Assembly (NCBI GenBank): GCA_934270705.1
Contig: CAKQQG010000018.1
Coordinates: 1-25,745 of the forward strand
Reading direction: 5' to 3'
DNA from: an uncultured Oxalobacter sp.
Lineage (GTDB): Bacteria; Pseudomonadota; Gammaproteobacteria; Burkholderiales; Burkholderiaceae_D
Length of the DNA stretch: 25,745 bases
The notes under the pieces were generated by a model. That model searched no databases. It worked only from the letters and a program-made list of their open reading frames with translations, and was not told where the DNA came from. The position numbers and the translations under genes are program-made. This document shows, piece after piece, positions 1-8,084 of this stretch; the first letter of the stretch is position 1; every line of letters starts with the position of its first letter.

Positions 1-1442
1 CCGCAACCGCCTGCCGGAGGCATGCCGTACTCCAGCGCGCGGATATAGTCTGAATCGTAGTACATGGCTTCCTCGTCGCCTGCCTCCTTGGCTTCGACCT
101 GTTTCATGAAACGTGCCGCCTGATCTTCAGGATCATTGAGTTCGGAGAAGCCGTTGGCGATTTCGCGGCCGACCATGAACAGCTCGAACCGTTCGGTGAT
201 GTCAGGGCGGGTATCCGATGCCCGTGCCAATGGCGAGACTTCCACGGGGTAGTCGATGATATAGGTCGGTTCCCACAGTTTGGCCTCAGCCGTTTCTTCG
301 AACAGGGCCAGTTGCATGGCACCGATACCGGCTGTCGGCAGCAGTTCGACGCCGAATTTTTTCAGTTCGGCACGCATGAAGTCCGCGTCGTTGAGCTGTT
401 CGGCCGTATATTGCGGCGCGTATTTTGCGATGGCTTCCAGAATCGTCAGGCGATGGAACGGTTTGGAAAAATCCAGTTCCCGCCCCTGATAAGTAATAAC
501 CGGCGTGCCGTAAGTGTCGATCACCGCCTGACGGATTACGGTTTCGGTGAAGTCCATCAGCCATTTATAGTCGGCATAGGCGGCATAAAATTCCATCATC
601 GTGAATTCCGGATTGTGCCGTGGCGATACGCCTTCGTTTCTGAAGTTTCGGTTCAGCTCGAAAACACGGTCGAATCCACCGACAAGCAGTCGTTTGAGGT
701 ACAGCTCCGGTGCGATACGCATAAACATTTGCATGTCCAGCGCATTGTGATAGGTGATGAACGGTTTGGCGGCAGCGCCACCCGGAATCGGATGCAGCAT
801 CGGGGTTTCCACTTCCATGAAACCGTGTTCGCCCATGAAACGGCGAATAGATGCGATGGCTGCGGTTCTGGCCTTGAAAGTACGGCGCGTTTCATCGTTC
901 ATGATCAGATCGACATACCGCTGACGGTATTTGATTTCCTGATCGGCCAGTCCATGGAATTTGTCCGGCAGGGGACGGATCGATTTCGTAATCAGGCGCA
1001 ACGAAGTAACCCGGATCGTCAGCTCGCCCGTTTTGGTCTTGAACAATGTCCCTTCGGCCCCCAGAATATCGCCGATGTCATAGCGCTTGAAAGCGTCATG
1101 CGCTTCCTTGCCGATGGAATCGTTCGAGATGAACAGCTGGATGCGTCCGTCTGCTCTGGGACCGGATGCATCCATCAGGGTGGCGAAAGAAGCTTTGCCC
1201 ATGACACGTTTGAGCATCATACGTCCTGCGACACAAACATGGATGGCAGCCGGTTCCAGCGTGTCGTTATTCTGGCTGTCGTATTGCGCATGCAGATCGG
1301 CAGCCTTGTTGCGGGGACGAAAATCATTGGGATAGGCAACCCCTTCCTGGCGCAGGGCGGCCAGTTTTGCACGGCGTTCGGCCATGATGGAATTTTCATC
1401 GGCGGCGGTAGCCGGTTCATTTTTCTTGGTTTGCGAAGTCAT
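1..1442 (-). CDS. lysS: Lysyl-tRNA synthetase, class II (3' end cut by window edge)
   Basis: Charges tRNA-Lys with lysine in the cytoplasm. The visible 480 residues begin [10 protein letters not shown]. An N-terminal OB-fold anticodon-binding domain (about residues 60-160) is followed by the class II catalytic core. Motif 2 is recognisable as [20 protein letters not shown], and the sequence runs off the window in motif 3 ([11 protein letters not shown]). The family is usually about 500-510 residues, so roughly 25-30 C-terminal residues are missing. The ATG at 1440-1442 is the natural family start, although I see no clear Shine-Dalgarno sequence. It lies 42 bases downstream of prfB on the same strand, the prfB-lysS order known from E. 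coli, so co-transcription is likely. Identification is very secure. Confidence 0.97.
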   Translation of the reverse strand, partial: MTSQTKKNEPATAADENSIMAERRAKLAALRQEGVAYPNDFRPRNKAADLHAQYDSQNNDTLEPAAIHVCVAGRMMLKRVMGKASFATLMDASGPRADGRIQLFISNDSIGKEAHDAFKRYDIGDILGAEGTLFKTKTGELTIRVTSLRLITKSIRPLPDKFHGLADQEIKYRQRYVDLIMNDETRRTFKARTAAIASIRRFMGEHGFMEVETPMLHPIPGGAAAKPFITYHNALDMQMFMRIAPELYLKRLLVGGFDRVFELNRNFRNEGVSPRHNPEFTMMEFYAAYADYKWLMDFTETVIRQAVIDTYGTPVITYQGRELDFSKPFHRLTILEAIAKYAPQYTAEQLNDADFMRAELKKFGVELLPTAGIGAMQLALFEETAEAKLWEPTYIIDYPVEVSPLARASDTRPDITERFELFMVGREIANGFSELNDPEDQAARFMKQVEAKEAGDEEAMYYDSDYIRALEYGMPPAGGC

Positions 1443-1484
1443 GATGCAAAATGGATTCGGAATGAAAGAAATAATCTGGTAACG

Positions 1485-2589
1485 CTATACGCCCTGCTTG
1501 AGCGATTCGGTGATGAAATCGTCGAGATCGCCATCCAGGACAGCTTTGGTGTTACCCGTTTCGTAATTGGTACGCAAGTCCTTGATGCGTGAAGAATCAA
1601 GCACATAGGAACGGATCTGGTGTCCCCAGCCGACATCGGTCTTGGAATCTTCCAGTTTTTGCTGTTCGGCCATGCGTTTCCGCAATTCCAGTTCGTACAG
1701 ACGCGACTTGAGCATTTCCCAGGCATCCGCACGGTTGCGATGCTGGCTGCGGTCATTCTGGCACTGGACGACGATACCGGTCGGTATATGGGTCAGACGA
1801 ACGGCGGAATCGGTTTTGTTGATGTGTTGGCCACCGGCGCCTGATGCACGGTAGGTATCGACACGGACATCTGCCGGGTTGATATCGATCTGGATGGAAT
1901 CGTCCACTTCCGGATAGACGAACAGGCTGCAAAAGGATGTGTGGCGTCCATTGGCGGAATCGAAGGGTGATTTGCGTACCAGCCGGTGGACACCGGTTTC
2001 CGTGCGCAGGTAACCGTAGGCATAGTCGCCCTCGACCTTGATCGTGGCGGTCTTGATGCCGGCGACTTCACCGTCGGACTGTTCCAGAATGGTGGCGGTG
2101 AATCCCTTGCGTTCGCAGTAACGCAGATACTGGCGCAGAATCATGGATGCCCAGTCCTGTGCTTCGGTACCGCCTGCGCCGGCCTGAATATCGATGAAGC
2201 AGTTGCAGGGATCCATCGGATTGGAAAACATGCGGCGGAATTCCAGTTTTTCGATCTGGCGCTGCAATTCCGCTACGTCGGCTTCTACCGCATTAAGGGT
2301 ATCGTCATCGTGTTCTTCCTTTGCCATCTCGAAAAGTTCTGCGGCATCGTTCAGTCCGGACTTGATATGTGTCAGCGACAGGACGATATTTTCCAGCGAT
2401 TTTTTTTCACGTCCGAGTTCCTGGGCCTTTTTGGGATCGTTCCAGACGTTGGGGTCTTCCAGTTCGGCGTTGACCTGCTCGAGTTTGTCTGACTTGGCAG
2501 GAAAGTCAAAGATACCCCCGTAAGGCTGTTTCGCGGTCAGTCAGATCGGCGATACGGTGAGAGATAGAATTGATACGTTCTGCTTCCAT
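1485..2589 (-). CDS. prfB: Peptide chain release factor 2, read through a programmed +1 frameshift
   Basis: RF2 recognises UGA and UAA and triggers release of the finished peptide. The reading frame is split: codons 1-27 ([10 protein letters not shown]...RGYL) run from the ATG at 2587-2589 to an in-frame UGA at 2506-2508, and the rest continues in the +1 frame. Joined, the product is 367 residues, close to the 365 of E. coli RF2. The tripeptide anticodon motif SPF falls at about 207-209 and the catalytic GGQ at about 252-254, both two residues later than in E. coli. The joined coordinates therefore contain one skipped base (T at 2508 on the minus strand). The product limits its own synthesis, because scarce RF2 favours frameshifting at UGA. 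lysS follows 42 bases downstream. Confidence 0.97.
2505..2520 (-). promoter_or_regulatory. prfB programmed +1 frameshift site
   Basis: Read on the minus strand, the site is CGGGGGTATCTTTGAC. It has the three classical parts: an internal Shine-Dalgarno-like GGGGG, the slippery CTT codon (2509-2511), and the UGA stop followed by C (2505-2508). Only the first base differs from the E. coli element. The downstream frame ([12 protein letters not shown]) matches RF2 family sequence immediately after the shift, which confirms this is not a sequencing error. Confidence 0.96.
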
Positions 2590-2627
2590 GATGGTTCCGT
2601 GCTTTATGGCGTTGATACAAATATGAA

Positions 2628-2649
2628 ATTATACCCTGCGGGTGCAGGG
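2628..2649 (-). promoter_or_regulatory. Candidate prfB promoter with inverted repeat in spacer
   Basis: On the minus strand a perfect -10 hexamer TATAAT (2628-2633) lies 38 bases before the prfB start. Directly upstream of it is the inverted repeat CCCTGCACCCGCAGGG (2634-2649; 6-base arms), which would fill most of the -35/-10 spacer. I find no good -35 hexamer at 16-18 bases, so this is either an activator-dependent promoter or a partly chance match. Function is inferred only. Confidence 0.45.
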
Positions 2650-2670
2650 ATGCGTGCCATTTTCATCTTT

Positions 2671-2691
2671 TCGCACGTATGATACGTGTGA
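2671..2691. repeat. Inverted repeat between AEC carrier gene and prfB
   Basis: CACGTATGATACGTG (2674-2688) is a perfect dyad around a single G. With one G-T pair it extends to about ten bases per arm (2671-2691). No T-run follows on the minus strand, so it is a poor intrinsic terminator for the upstream carrier gene. It could be an operator for the prfB promoter or a weak RNA hairpin. Confidence 0.4.
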
Positions 2692-2723
2692 ATTTGTGTC
2701 GGACAAGTCATGGTGCAGGCTTT

Positions 2724-3644
2724 TCAGGTTCTCATGAAAAGTACCAGTCCCGTCATGATGGCAAGGCTGAACAGAATCGAAATCGACAATGTCAGGCTGG
2801 AAAGTGCGCCATCACTTTGGCAACGGACGGTGTAAATCGGTGCGATGGACGATACCGGTGCGAAAGCGACGACAGCCAGCACTTGCCGGATTTCCTGGGA
2901 AAACGGAAGGCAGAAGTATAACAATGCGGAACAGGCGGCGCCGAAGAACAGGCGCATGCCGATGACCGAGAACATGGTCCGGTATTTATCAGCGCGTGTC
3001 CTGAACTCGAACATCATGCCGATGAGCAGCATGGCAACAAACGCGTTGGCGTTTGCGACCGGCTCGATCAGTGTCAGAACAGTGTCCGGAACCGGAACAC
3101 CGAACAAGACCAGCAACAGCATCAGCATGTAGGTATCGAAGGGAATGGAGCCGATGAATTTTTTCAGCAAGGTGCCGGCTGTCTGCTTTTCGCCCGGATT
3201 GGTTTGCAGAAATGTCGAGGTGAAAGCGAAGGAACCTCCGGTGACCATGACGGCATTGCCGATATCGAACAGACAGGCGACGATCATGCCGCCCGGGCCG
3301 AAGAAATTTTGTATGAACGGCAGGGAAAAAGCACCGATATTGAAACCGGTGACGTTGATCATGGCAAATGCGCGTTTTTCCTTGCGTTGTCGCCAGCTTG
3401 CCAGATAAACGATCATCATGGGGATGAAACTGCACAGGAAGCCAAGCAGGATGATGAAAAACATGGATGTGTCCCGGCTGAAACGACCGAATGCATGAAT
3501 GACGGTTGCCGGCAGGGTGATGTTGAGCAGGATGAAAGCAAGCAGATTTTGTACAGCCGGATCCCTGAAAACCAGTTTCTTGAGAAGATATCCCGTCAGA
3601 ATGATCAGGACGAACGACAGTGCCTTGAGCAGAACGGTACTCAT
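2724..3644 (-). CDS. AEC (auxin efflux carrier) family transporter
   Basis: An integral inner-membrane protein of 306 residues with about ten hydrophobic segments in the two-times-five arrangement of the AEC family. N-terminal family sequence (LLKALSFVLIILTGYLLKKL), a central FNIGAFSLPFIQNFFGPGG stretch, and a C-terminal half with VVAFAPVSSIAPIYT support this. Some bacterial family members carry malate, malonate or other dicarboxylates, but the substrate cannot be read from sequence. The ATG at 3644 has AGGG about eight bases upstream. It lies 83 bases downstream of xthA on the same strand with no strong terminator between them, so a yeiH-xthA-carrier transcript is possible. The family call is firm; the function is open. 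Confidence 0.85.
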   Translation of the reverse strand: MSTVLLKALSFVLIILTGYLLKKLVFRDPAVQNLLAFILLNITLPATVIHAFGRFSRDTSMFFIILLGFLCSFIPMMIVYLASWRQRKEKRAFAMINVTGFNIGAFSLPFIQNFFGPGGMIVACLFDIGNAVMVTGGSFAFTSTFLQTNPGEKQTAGTLLKKFIGSIPFDTYMLMLLLVLFGVPVPDTVLTLIEPVANANAFVAMLLIGMMFEFRTRADKYRTMFSVIGMRLFFGAACSALLYFCLPFSQEIRQVLAVVAFAPVSSIAPIYTVRCQSDGALSSLTLSISILFSLAIMTGLVLFMRT

Positions 3645-3727
3645 GAAATCCCTGTCAGTATCCGGAAGTGAAAGACGTATGTATCCGGCATGACCACCGG
3701 TTGAGGCAATAGCCTGTTTTCATCATG

Positions 3728-4495
3728 TCAGATATCCAGTTCAGCCAGTACCGGTGTGTGGTCGGATGGCTGTTTCCATGTGCGGGGTGTCTTGTCGATC
3801 GTACAGCTTCGGCATCTCGAAGCGAGCGGTCCGGAAAGCAGGATATGATCGATGCGCAACCCGCGGTTGCGTACAAAGGCCATTTGCCGGTAGTCCCACC
3901 AGCTGAACGTGCGTTCAGGTTGTTCGAACAGACGGAAAGCATCGACAAAGCCTGTCTCAAGCAATGCATGAAAAGCCGCACGTTCAGGTTCTGAAACGAG
4001 GATGCCGTCTTTCCATACCTTCGGATCATGAACATCTCTGTCGTCTGGTGCGATATTGTAGTCTCCTGTCAATACTATGTATGGGTGAGCGGCTTTTTCA
4101 CGCTCCAGCCATTGACGCCATGCATTCAGCCACTCGAGTTTATAACGATACTTTTCGGAATCGACCGCCTGTCCGTTCGGAACGTAAGCGCAGACGATAC
4201 GGACGTTGTCGCAGGTGCCTGCGATAAGGCGCTGTTGTTCATCGGGAAATAGCGGATTGTTCTTGACGACGTCGGACAAAGGCTTGCGCGAGAGAATGGC
4301 GACGCCGTTATAGGTTTTTTGTCCCGTGAATGTGGCATGGTAACCGGCAGCTTTTATTTCCATGACGGGAAAACGGTCGTCCGTCAGTTTGGTTTCCTGA
4401 AGACAGAGGATGTCGACAGGATTGTCGTGCAGCCACTGGAGAACCTGTGGCAGTCTGACTTTCAGGGAGTTGACGTTCCATGTGGCCAGTTTCAT
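3728..4495 (-). CDS. xthA: Exodeoxyribonuclease III (AP endonuclease, ExoIII family)
   Basis: Cleaves DNA at abasic sites and removes 3' blocking groups in base-excision repair. The 255-residue protein contains the metal-binding Glu34 in LCLQETKL, the Asp145/Asn147 pair in LTGDYNIAP, Asp216 in RIDHILL, and the C-terminal catalytic SDH (Asp245-His246). MKLATWNVNSLKVR is the typical family start. An in-frame upstream TTG would add five residues, but I chose the ATG at 4493-4495 because it matches the family N-terminus. The gene lies 27 bases after the YeiH-family gene, suggesting co-transcription. Identification of the family is secure; xth versus exoA naming is a matter of convention. Confidence 0.95.
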   Translation of the reverse strand: MKLATWNVNSLKVRLPQVLQWLHDNPVDILCLQETKLTDDRFPVMEIKAAGYHATFTGQKTYNGVAILSRKPLSDVVKNNPLFPDEQQRLIAGTCDNVRIVCAYVPNGQAVDSEKYRYKLEWLNAWRQWLEREKAAHPYIVLTGDYNIAPDDRDVHDPKVWKDGILVSEPERAAFHALLETGFVDAFRLFEQPERTFSWWDYRQMAFVRNRGLRIDHILLSGPLASRCRSCTIDKTPRTWKQPSDHTPVLAELDI

Positions 4496-4522
4496 GTTGA
4501 TATCTCGCAAACGGGATGACGA

Positions 4523-5500
4523 TCACAGCAGGGTGATGACGATAAAGCTCATCAGACTGATGAATGCCCATAATATTACGCCGAACAGGATGGAGCGTAT
4601 GCCGACAGTACGGATGACCTTGAGCGAAAGATCGGTGCCGATCAGAAACAGGGTGACGGCGAAACCTTTTTTCGCCAGCCAGAGGATATTGCCCGTGAGG
4701 ATTTCGGGCAGCGGCAAGAATGTGTTGATGACCATGGCGAGCGCAAAGAAAAGGATGAACCAGGGTTTGTAGATTTTGCCGGACTGTTGCCTGAAGAAAA
4801 AAGAAGTCACGATGGCGACAGGGATGATCCAAAGCGCGCGCGTGAGTTTGACTGTCGTGGCGATCTTCAGGGCTTCTTCGCCATAGGCGGCGCCTGCACC
4901 GACGACGGATGATACGTCATGAATGGCGATCGCCGCCCAGGTGCCGAACTGGTCTTGCGGCATATGGAAGGCATGACCCAGCAGGGAAAAGATGAAAAGG
5001 GCGATAGCGTTGAGAATGAATACCGTGCCGATAGAGACCGAGATTTCCGTTTCTTTCGCCTTGACGATCGGCGCGACTGCGGCGATCGCGCTGCCGCCGC
5101 AGATCGCGGTTCCTGCGGAAATGAGATAGGCAATGGTTTTTTCGAGTTTGAACAGTTTGCCCAGTACGACCCCAAAAAGCAGGACGCCAAAAACGGAAAC
5201 GACAGTGAAAAGAATACCTTCTTTTCCCGCTTTCAGCGCTTCGAAAAGATTCATGCCGAAACCCAGTCCGACGACAGATATTTGCAACAGATACCGGGAT
5301 GTTTTCTTGCTGATGTCCGGATAAGGATTGCGGAACAGGATGGCGAAAGCCAGTCCCATGAACAGTGCTGCGGGAATGGAGACATAAGGTGTCAGGCAAA
5401 GCAGCAAAAGGATGAAAAACGCCAGTTTCTGAAGGCGTGGCAAATACTGGCTGGCTGTCTGTTCGTTCATGACGGAAATACCGGGTTGTGTTTTGTCCAT
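4523..5500 (-). CDS. YeiH/UPF0324 family membrane protein (putative sulfate exporter)
   Basis: A polytopic inner-membrane protein of about 325 residues with roughly ten hydrophobic helices. The conserved family core is visible: VGLGFGMNLFEALKAG, SAGTAICGGSAIAAVAPIVKA, and AIHDVSSVVGAGAAYGEEAL, ending in GTDLSLKVIRTVG. Family members are annotated as putative sulfate or organosulfonate exporters, but few have been tested. The open frame extends to 5635. I chose the ATG at 5498-5500 because AGG lies five bases upstream and the likely -10 element (5589-5594) makes the most distal starts unlikely. An ATG at 5468-5470 is the main alternative. It is first in a likely operon with xthA. Confidence 0.85.
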   Translation of the reverse strand: MDKTQPGISVMNEQTASQYLPRLQKLAFFILLLLCLTPYVSIPAALFMGLAFAILFRNPYPDISKKTSRYLLQISVVGLGFGMNLFEALKAGKEGILFTVVSVFGVLLFGVVLGKLFKLEKTIAYLISAGTAICGGSAIAAVAPIVKAKETEISVSIGTVFILNAIALFIFSLLGHAFHMPQDQFGTWAAIAIHDVSSVVGAGAAYGEEALKIATTVKLTRALWIIPVAIVTSFFFRQQSGKIYKPWFILFFALAMVINTFLPLPEILTGNILWLAKKGFAVTLFLIGTDLSLKVIRTVGIRSILFGVILWAFISLMSFIVITLL

Positions 5501-5588
5501 GAGACCTGCGCACATCAGTGGCGGGTATGGTGGGTTTTTGCGTAAATGACCATTATCGGGGATTTCCGGCATGGCGTTTTGTTCCGGG

Positions 5589-5613
5589 ATTATATACAGC
5601 ATTTTTTCTGTAT
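5589..5613 (-). promoter_or_regulatory. Candidate yeiH-family promoter with adjoining dyad operator
   Basis: On the minus strand TATAAT (5589-5594) is a perfect -10 hexamer. Abutting it is the dyad ATACAGCATTTTTTCTGTAT (5594-5613; 6-base arms, 8-base spacer). A symmetric ATAC...GTAT element at a promoter resembles LysR-type regulator sites, and in E. coli yeiH neighbours a LysR-type gene; no regulator gene is present here. No good -35 is visible, which fits activator dependence. The regulator is unknown. Confidence 0.45.
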
Positions 5614-5747
5614 GCCGTTTGGTGCGGCACATCAAAGGTAAGGAAATGACTTGACAAAAAAAAGCAAAAAGGAAAAAGTAGCGAAACTGTCGGATTTCGA
5701 CGGTTCTTTTTCTGTACAGGGCTGGACAATATCCTGTGTAATGTTTT

Positions 5748-5802
5748 ACATTTTCGAAAATGTTTTCAGGCAGGGCAAAATCAACTGTACCATGCCTGAA
5801 AA
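5748..5802. repeat. Two overlapping inverted repeats
   Basis: ACATTTTCGAAAATGT (5748-5763) is a perfect 16-base palindrome, the type of symmetry expected of a dimeric repressor site. Its last base begins a second repeat with perfect 10-base arms, TTTTCAGGCA (5763-5772) and TGCCTGAAAA (5793-5802), enclosing a 20-base loop. Neither is followed by a T-run on either strand, so they do not look like terminators. Confidence 0.6.
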
Positions 5803-5840
5803 AGTCACGGGAACAAGGTTATGTTTCCGGTTGTCGGTGA

Positions 5841-5919
5841 GGCACGGTCGTGCCGGGTCTCTGCCGTCGCACGGCAGGACGGTTATACCCCTTGTTTTCT
5901 GACGAAAGTATCGCTTTCG
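5841..5919. repeat. Three tandem short hairpins upstream of scpB
   Basis: Three perfect hairpins follow one another: GGCACGGTCGTGCC (5841-5854), CTGCCGTCGCACGGCAG (5861-5877; 7-base arms) and CGAAAGTATCGCTTTCG (5903-5919; 6-base arms). They lie 59-137 bases before the scpB start. They could structure a scpB leader, a small RNA, or end a transcript from the possible small frame at 5651. A T-rich stretch after the second (CCCCTTGTTTTCT) is only weakly terminator-like. Confidence 0.5.
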
Positions 5920-5977
5920 CCGGTTCATATATGGCAGTATGTCCGGCCGATGAAATGATCGGTTTTTCCTGGTTCAT

Positions 5978-6532
5978 ATGAATACAAAAGAGGAACAATA
6001 CATCCTCGAGGCGGCACTGTTGTGTGCGCAGGAACCGTTGTCATTGCAGGATATCGTCAATATGTTCATGAACAGACAAGGCATGAACAGGCAGGTTGTC
6101 GCGGATCGTTGCCGGTTGTTGCTTGAGGAACTGAAACAGGACTGGACAGGGAAAGGGCTTGAGCTCGTACAGGTCGCCAATGGATGGCGTTTCCAAAGCC
6201 GTGCCGAAATGAAGCCCTATCTTGAACGGTTGCGGCAGGAAAAACCGCCGCGTTACAGCAGGGCGACTATGGAAATACTGGCGATCATCGCTTACAGCCA
6301 GCCTGTTACCCGTGGAGACATTGAGCGTATTCGGGGTGTGGCGGTGAATACCCAGTCCATTCGTTCGCTGGAAGAACGGGGTTGGATTGAAACGATCGGT
6401 TATCGGGAAGTGCCGGGCCGACCGGCACTTCTGGCGACGACAGCGCAGTTTCTCGACGATCTTGGTCTGAAATCTCTGGAACAGCTGCCGCCACTGCAGG
6501 CGTTGCAGGAAATGGATATCGATCCGTCGTGA
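5978..6532 (+). CDS. scpB: Segregation and condensation protein B
   Basis: ScpB is the kleisin-associated winged-helix subunit that works with ScpA and SMC in chromosome condensation and segregation. The 184-residue product has the typical two winged-helix modules; the second carries the family signature [29 protein letters not shown] (about residues 93-121), followed by [22 protein letters not shown]. The ATG at 5978 matches the family N-terminus ([18 protein letters not shown]), though the Shine-Dalgarno is weak. scpA is not adjacent in this window. rluB begins 37 bases downstream, the scpB-rluB linkage common in many bacteria, so the two are probably one transcript. Confidence 0.95.
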   Translation: MNTKEEQYILEAALLCAQEPLSLQDIVNMFMNRQGMNRQVVADRCRLLLEELKQDWTGKGLELVQVANGWRFQSRAEMKPYLERLRQEKPPRYSRATMEILAIIAYSQPVTRGDIERIRGVAVNTQSIRSLEERGWIETIGYREVPGRPALLATTAQFLDDLGLKSLEQLPPLQALQEMDIDPS

Positions 6533-6569
6533 CGCATGGGGCGGCTTTCCGGAAGGTAACGACACGACG

Positions 6570-8081
6570 ATGATGTGTAATGATTGCAAGAGCACGATTG
6601 AAATGAATGAAGAAATGGATTTGACGTTATCACAGGCCGATGCCATGGAAACAGCGGCTGAAGGCACACCTGAAAAAAAGAAAAACCGGCGGAAAAAAAC
6701 CGTACGCAATGTCGCCGCAAAACGTGGGGCACCGGAAAGCGTTGCACAGGTGGAGAATGCGGGGGCCAGGGAGCAGGCGAAAGACAATCCTGAAATCGTT
6801 TCCTCAGGTGACGGTGGAAAAAAATTGCAGGTGACCGTGAGTGCAGGTGGTAAAAAGAATGCGTCCAGGCGCGGGCGTTCGGGTAATGTGGCGAAACCGG
6901 GCAAACGTTTGACGGACGGAGCGAGTGGAAACGATGATGTGTTCCGTTTTGTCATATCCGGCGAATTCGACAAGATCAACGGCGAGAGCGAAGTGGCAGC
7001 CGGAAAGAGCGGTGTATCAGGCAAATCCAGAAAGCCAAAACGTGAACTGACGGCGGAAGATGACGCGCCGAAACTGCACAAGGTGCTGGCCGATGCTGGA
7101 CTGGGATCGCGGCGCGATATGGAAGAACTGATTGTCGCAGGGCGTGTTTCCGTCAATGGCGAACCGGCCCATATCGGTCAGCGTATTTTGCCGACGGATC
7201 AGGTCAGGATCAATGGAAAACTGATTCAGCGCAAGGTTGCCAGGAGCTTGCCGAAAGTGCTGATTTATCACAAACCTGCCGGGGAAATCGTCAGTCGTGA
7301 TGATCCGGAAAAACGACCGTCTGTATTCGATGGATTGCCGTTGCTGAAAAACAGCAAATGGCTGGCAGTCGGCAGACTTGATTTCAATACGGAAGGTTTG
7401 CTGCTCTTTACCAATTCGGGAGATCTGGCCAACCGGCTGATGCATCCCCGATACAATATCGAACGTGAATATGCGGTACGGACGCTTGGCGAACTGGAAG
7501 AAGGCATGCGCCAGAAATTGCTCGCAGGTGTCGATCTCGGCGATGGTATCGGCCAGTTTTCCAGAATCGCCGATGGCGGCGGGGAAGGGGTCAACAAGTG
7601 GTATCGTGTCACGATCGGTGAAGGTCGCAATCGTGAAGTCCGGCGCATGTTCGAATCGGTAGGTTTGACCGTATCGCGTCTGATTCGCACACGCTACGGT
7701 TCGATTACATTGCCTCAGTCGCTCAAGCGGGGACGCTGGGAAGAACTGGATGAAAATACTGTCCGTGCGATGTTGCGTATGTTGGGGATGGAAAATAAAA
7801 CTGACAGGAAATCATCCGATACTGGCAAGTCCAGAAAGAACAGCGCAAACTATCCTGTCGTCCAGAAACCGGAAGTATTGTCCATGCACGAATGGCAGGT
7901 CCCGGTGCAGCAGCAAAAGAAAGCGGGAAACCAGAAGGGGGGCGGACGTAACCGCCAGCCTGATCCATTGCAGACGACATTCGGTTATGTCGGTATGGAG
8001 TCACAGGCGATGAAGGGAGGATTCGTTCAGCGTAGCCGTGGACGTAGCCAGCAAGGGTTGCCAAGACGCCGCGACAGATGA
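6570..8081 (+). CDS. rluB: 23S rRNA pseudouridine(2605) synthase, with long basic tails
   Basis: Converts a uridine near position 2605 of 23S rRNA to pseudouridine. An S4 RNA-binding domain lies at about residues 166-228 ([25 protein letters not shown]). The RsuA/RluB catalytic domain follows, with the nucleophile Asp271 in [17 protein letters not shown] and later the [16 protein letters not shown] signature. The product is 503 residues. The first ~160 residues and last ~100 are low-complexity and rich in Lys, Arg, Gly and Ser, much longer than the compact ~290-residue E. coli enzyme; such tails are common in betaproteobacterial RluB. The start is uncertain: GGAAGG lies 13 bases before the ATG at 6570, and in-frame ATGs at 6573, 6603 and 6615 are alternatives. 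RluB versus the paralogue RsuA/RluE is decided by the S4 domain and scpB context. Confidence 0.93.
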   Translation: MMCNDCKSTIEMNEEMDLTLSQADAMETAAEGTPEKKKNRRKKTVRNVAAKRGAPESVAQVENAGAREQAKDNPEIVSSGDGGKKLQVTVSAGGKKNASRRGRSGNVAKPGKRLTDGASGNDDVFRFVISGEFDKINGESEVAAGKSGVSGKSRKPKRELTAEDDAPKLHKVLADAGLGSRRDMEELIVAGRVSVNGEPAHIGQRILPTDQVRINGKLIQRKVARSLPKVLIYHKPAGEIVSRDDPEKRPSVFDGLPLLKNSKWLAVGRLDFNTEGLLLFTNSGDLANRLMHPRYNIEREYAVRTLGELEEGMRQKLLAGVDLGDGIGQFSRIADGGGEGVNKWYRVTIGEGRNREVRRMFESVGLTVSRLIRTRYGSITLPQSLKRGRWEELDENTVRAMLRMLGMENKTDRKSSDTGKSRKNSANYPVVQKPEVLSMHEWQVPVQQQKKAGNQKGGGRNRQPDPLQTTFGYVGMESQAMKGGFVQRSRGRSQQGLPRRRDR

Positions 8082-8084
8082 CAG

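Larger units (their letters stand above)
5501..5977. other. Divergent intergenic region, repeat-rich, no convincing gene
   Basis: This 477-base gap separates the minus-strand YeiH-family gene from plus-strand scpB. It holds the candidate yeiH-family promoter and five inverted repeats listed separately. A plus-strand frame from TTG at 5651 to 5902 could encode 83 residues starting TKKSKKEKVAKLSDFDGSF. It has AAGGA seven bases upstream, but its second half is low-quality and cysteine/arginine rich, so I do not call it. No tRNA cloverleaf is seen. Confidence 0.6.

Noticed and set aside
312..1592. 426-codon plus-strand open frame
   Set aside because: It lies antisense to lysS, whose motifs are unmistakable. 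The translated product has no recognisable domain and no ribosome site.
5594..5613. LexA-type SOS box
   Set aside because: The arms are ACAG-N8-CTGT, the reverse orientation to the CTGT-N8-ACAG of a LexA site.
4523..5635. Full-length 370-residue reading of the YeiH-family gene
   Set aside because: The first ~45 residues match nothing in the family, and the likely -10 element at 5589-5594 lies inside this extension, so it is probably untranslated.
5651..5902. 83-codon plus-strand frame in the yeiH-scpB gap, TTG start with AAGGA upstream
   Set aside because: The first ~20 residues look protein-like, but the rest is an unlikely mix, the start is TTG, and hairpins run through its end. It needs conservation or expression evidence before being called.
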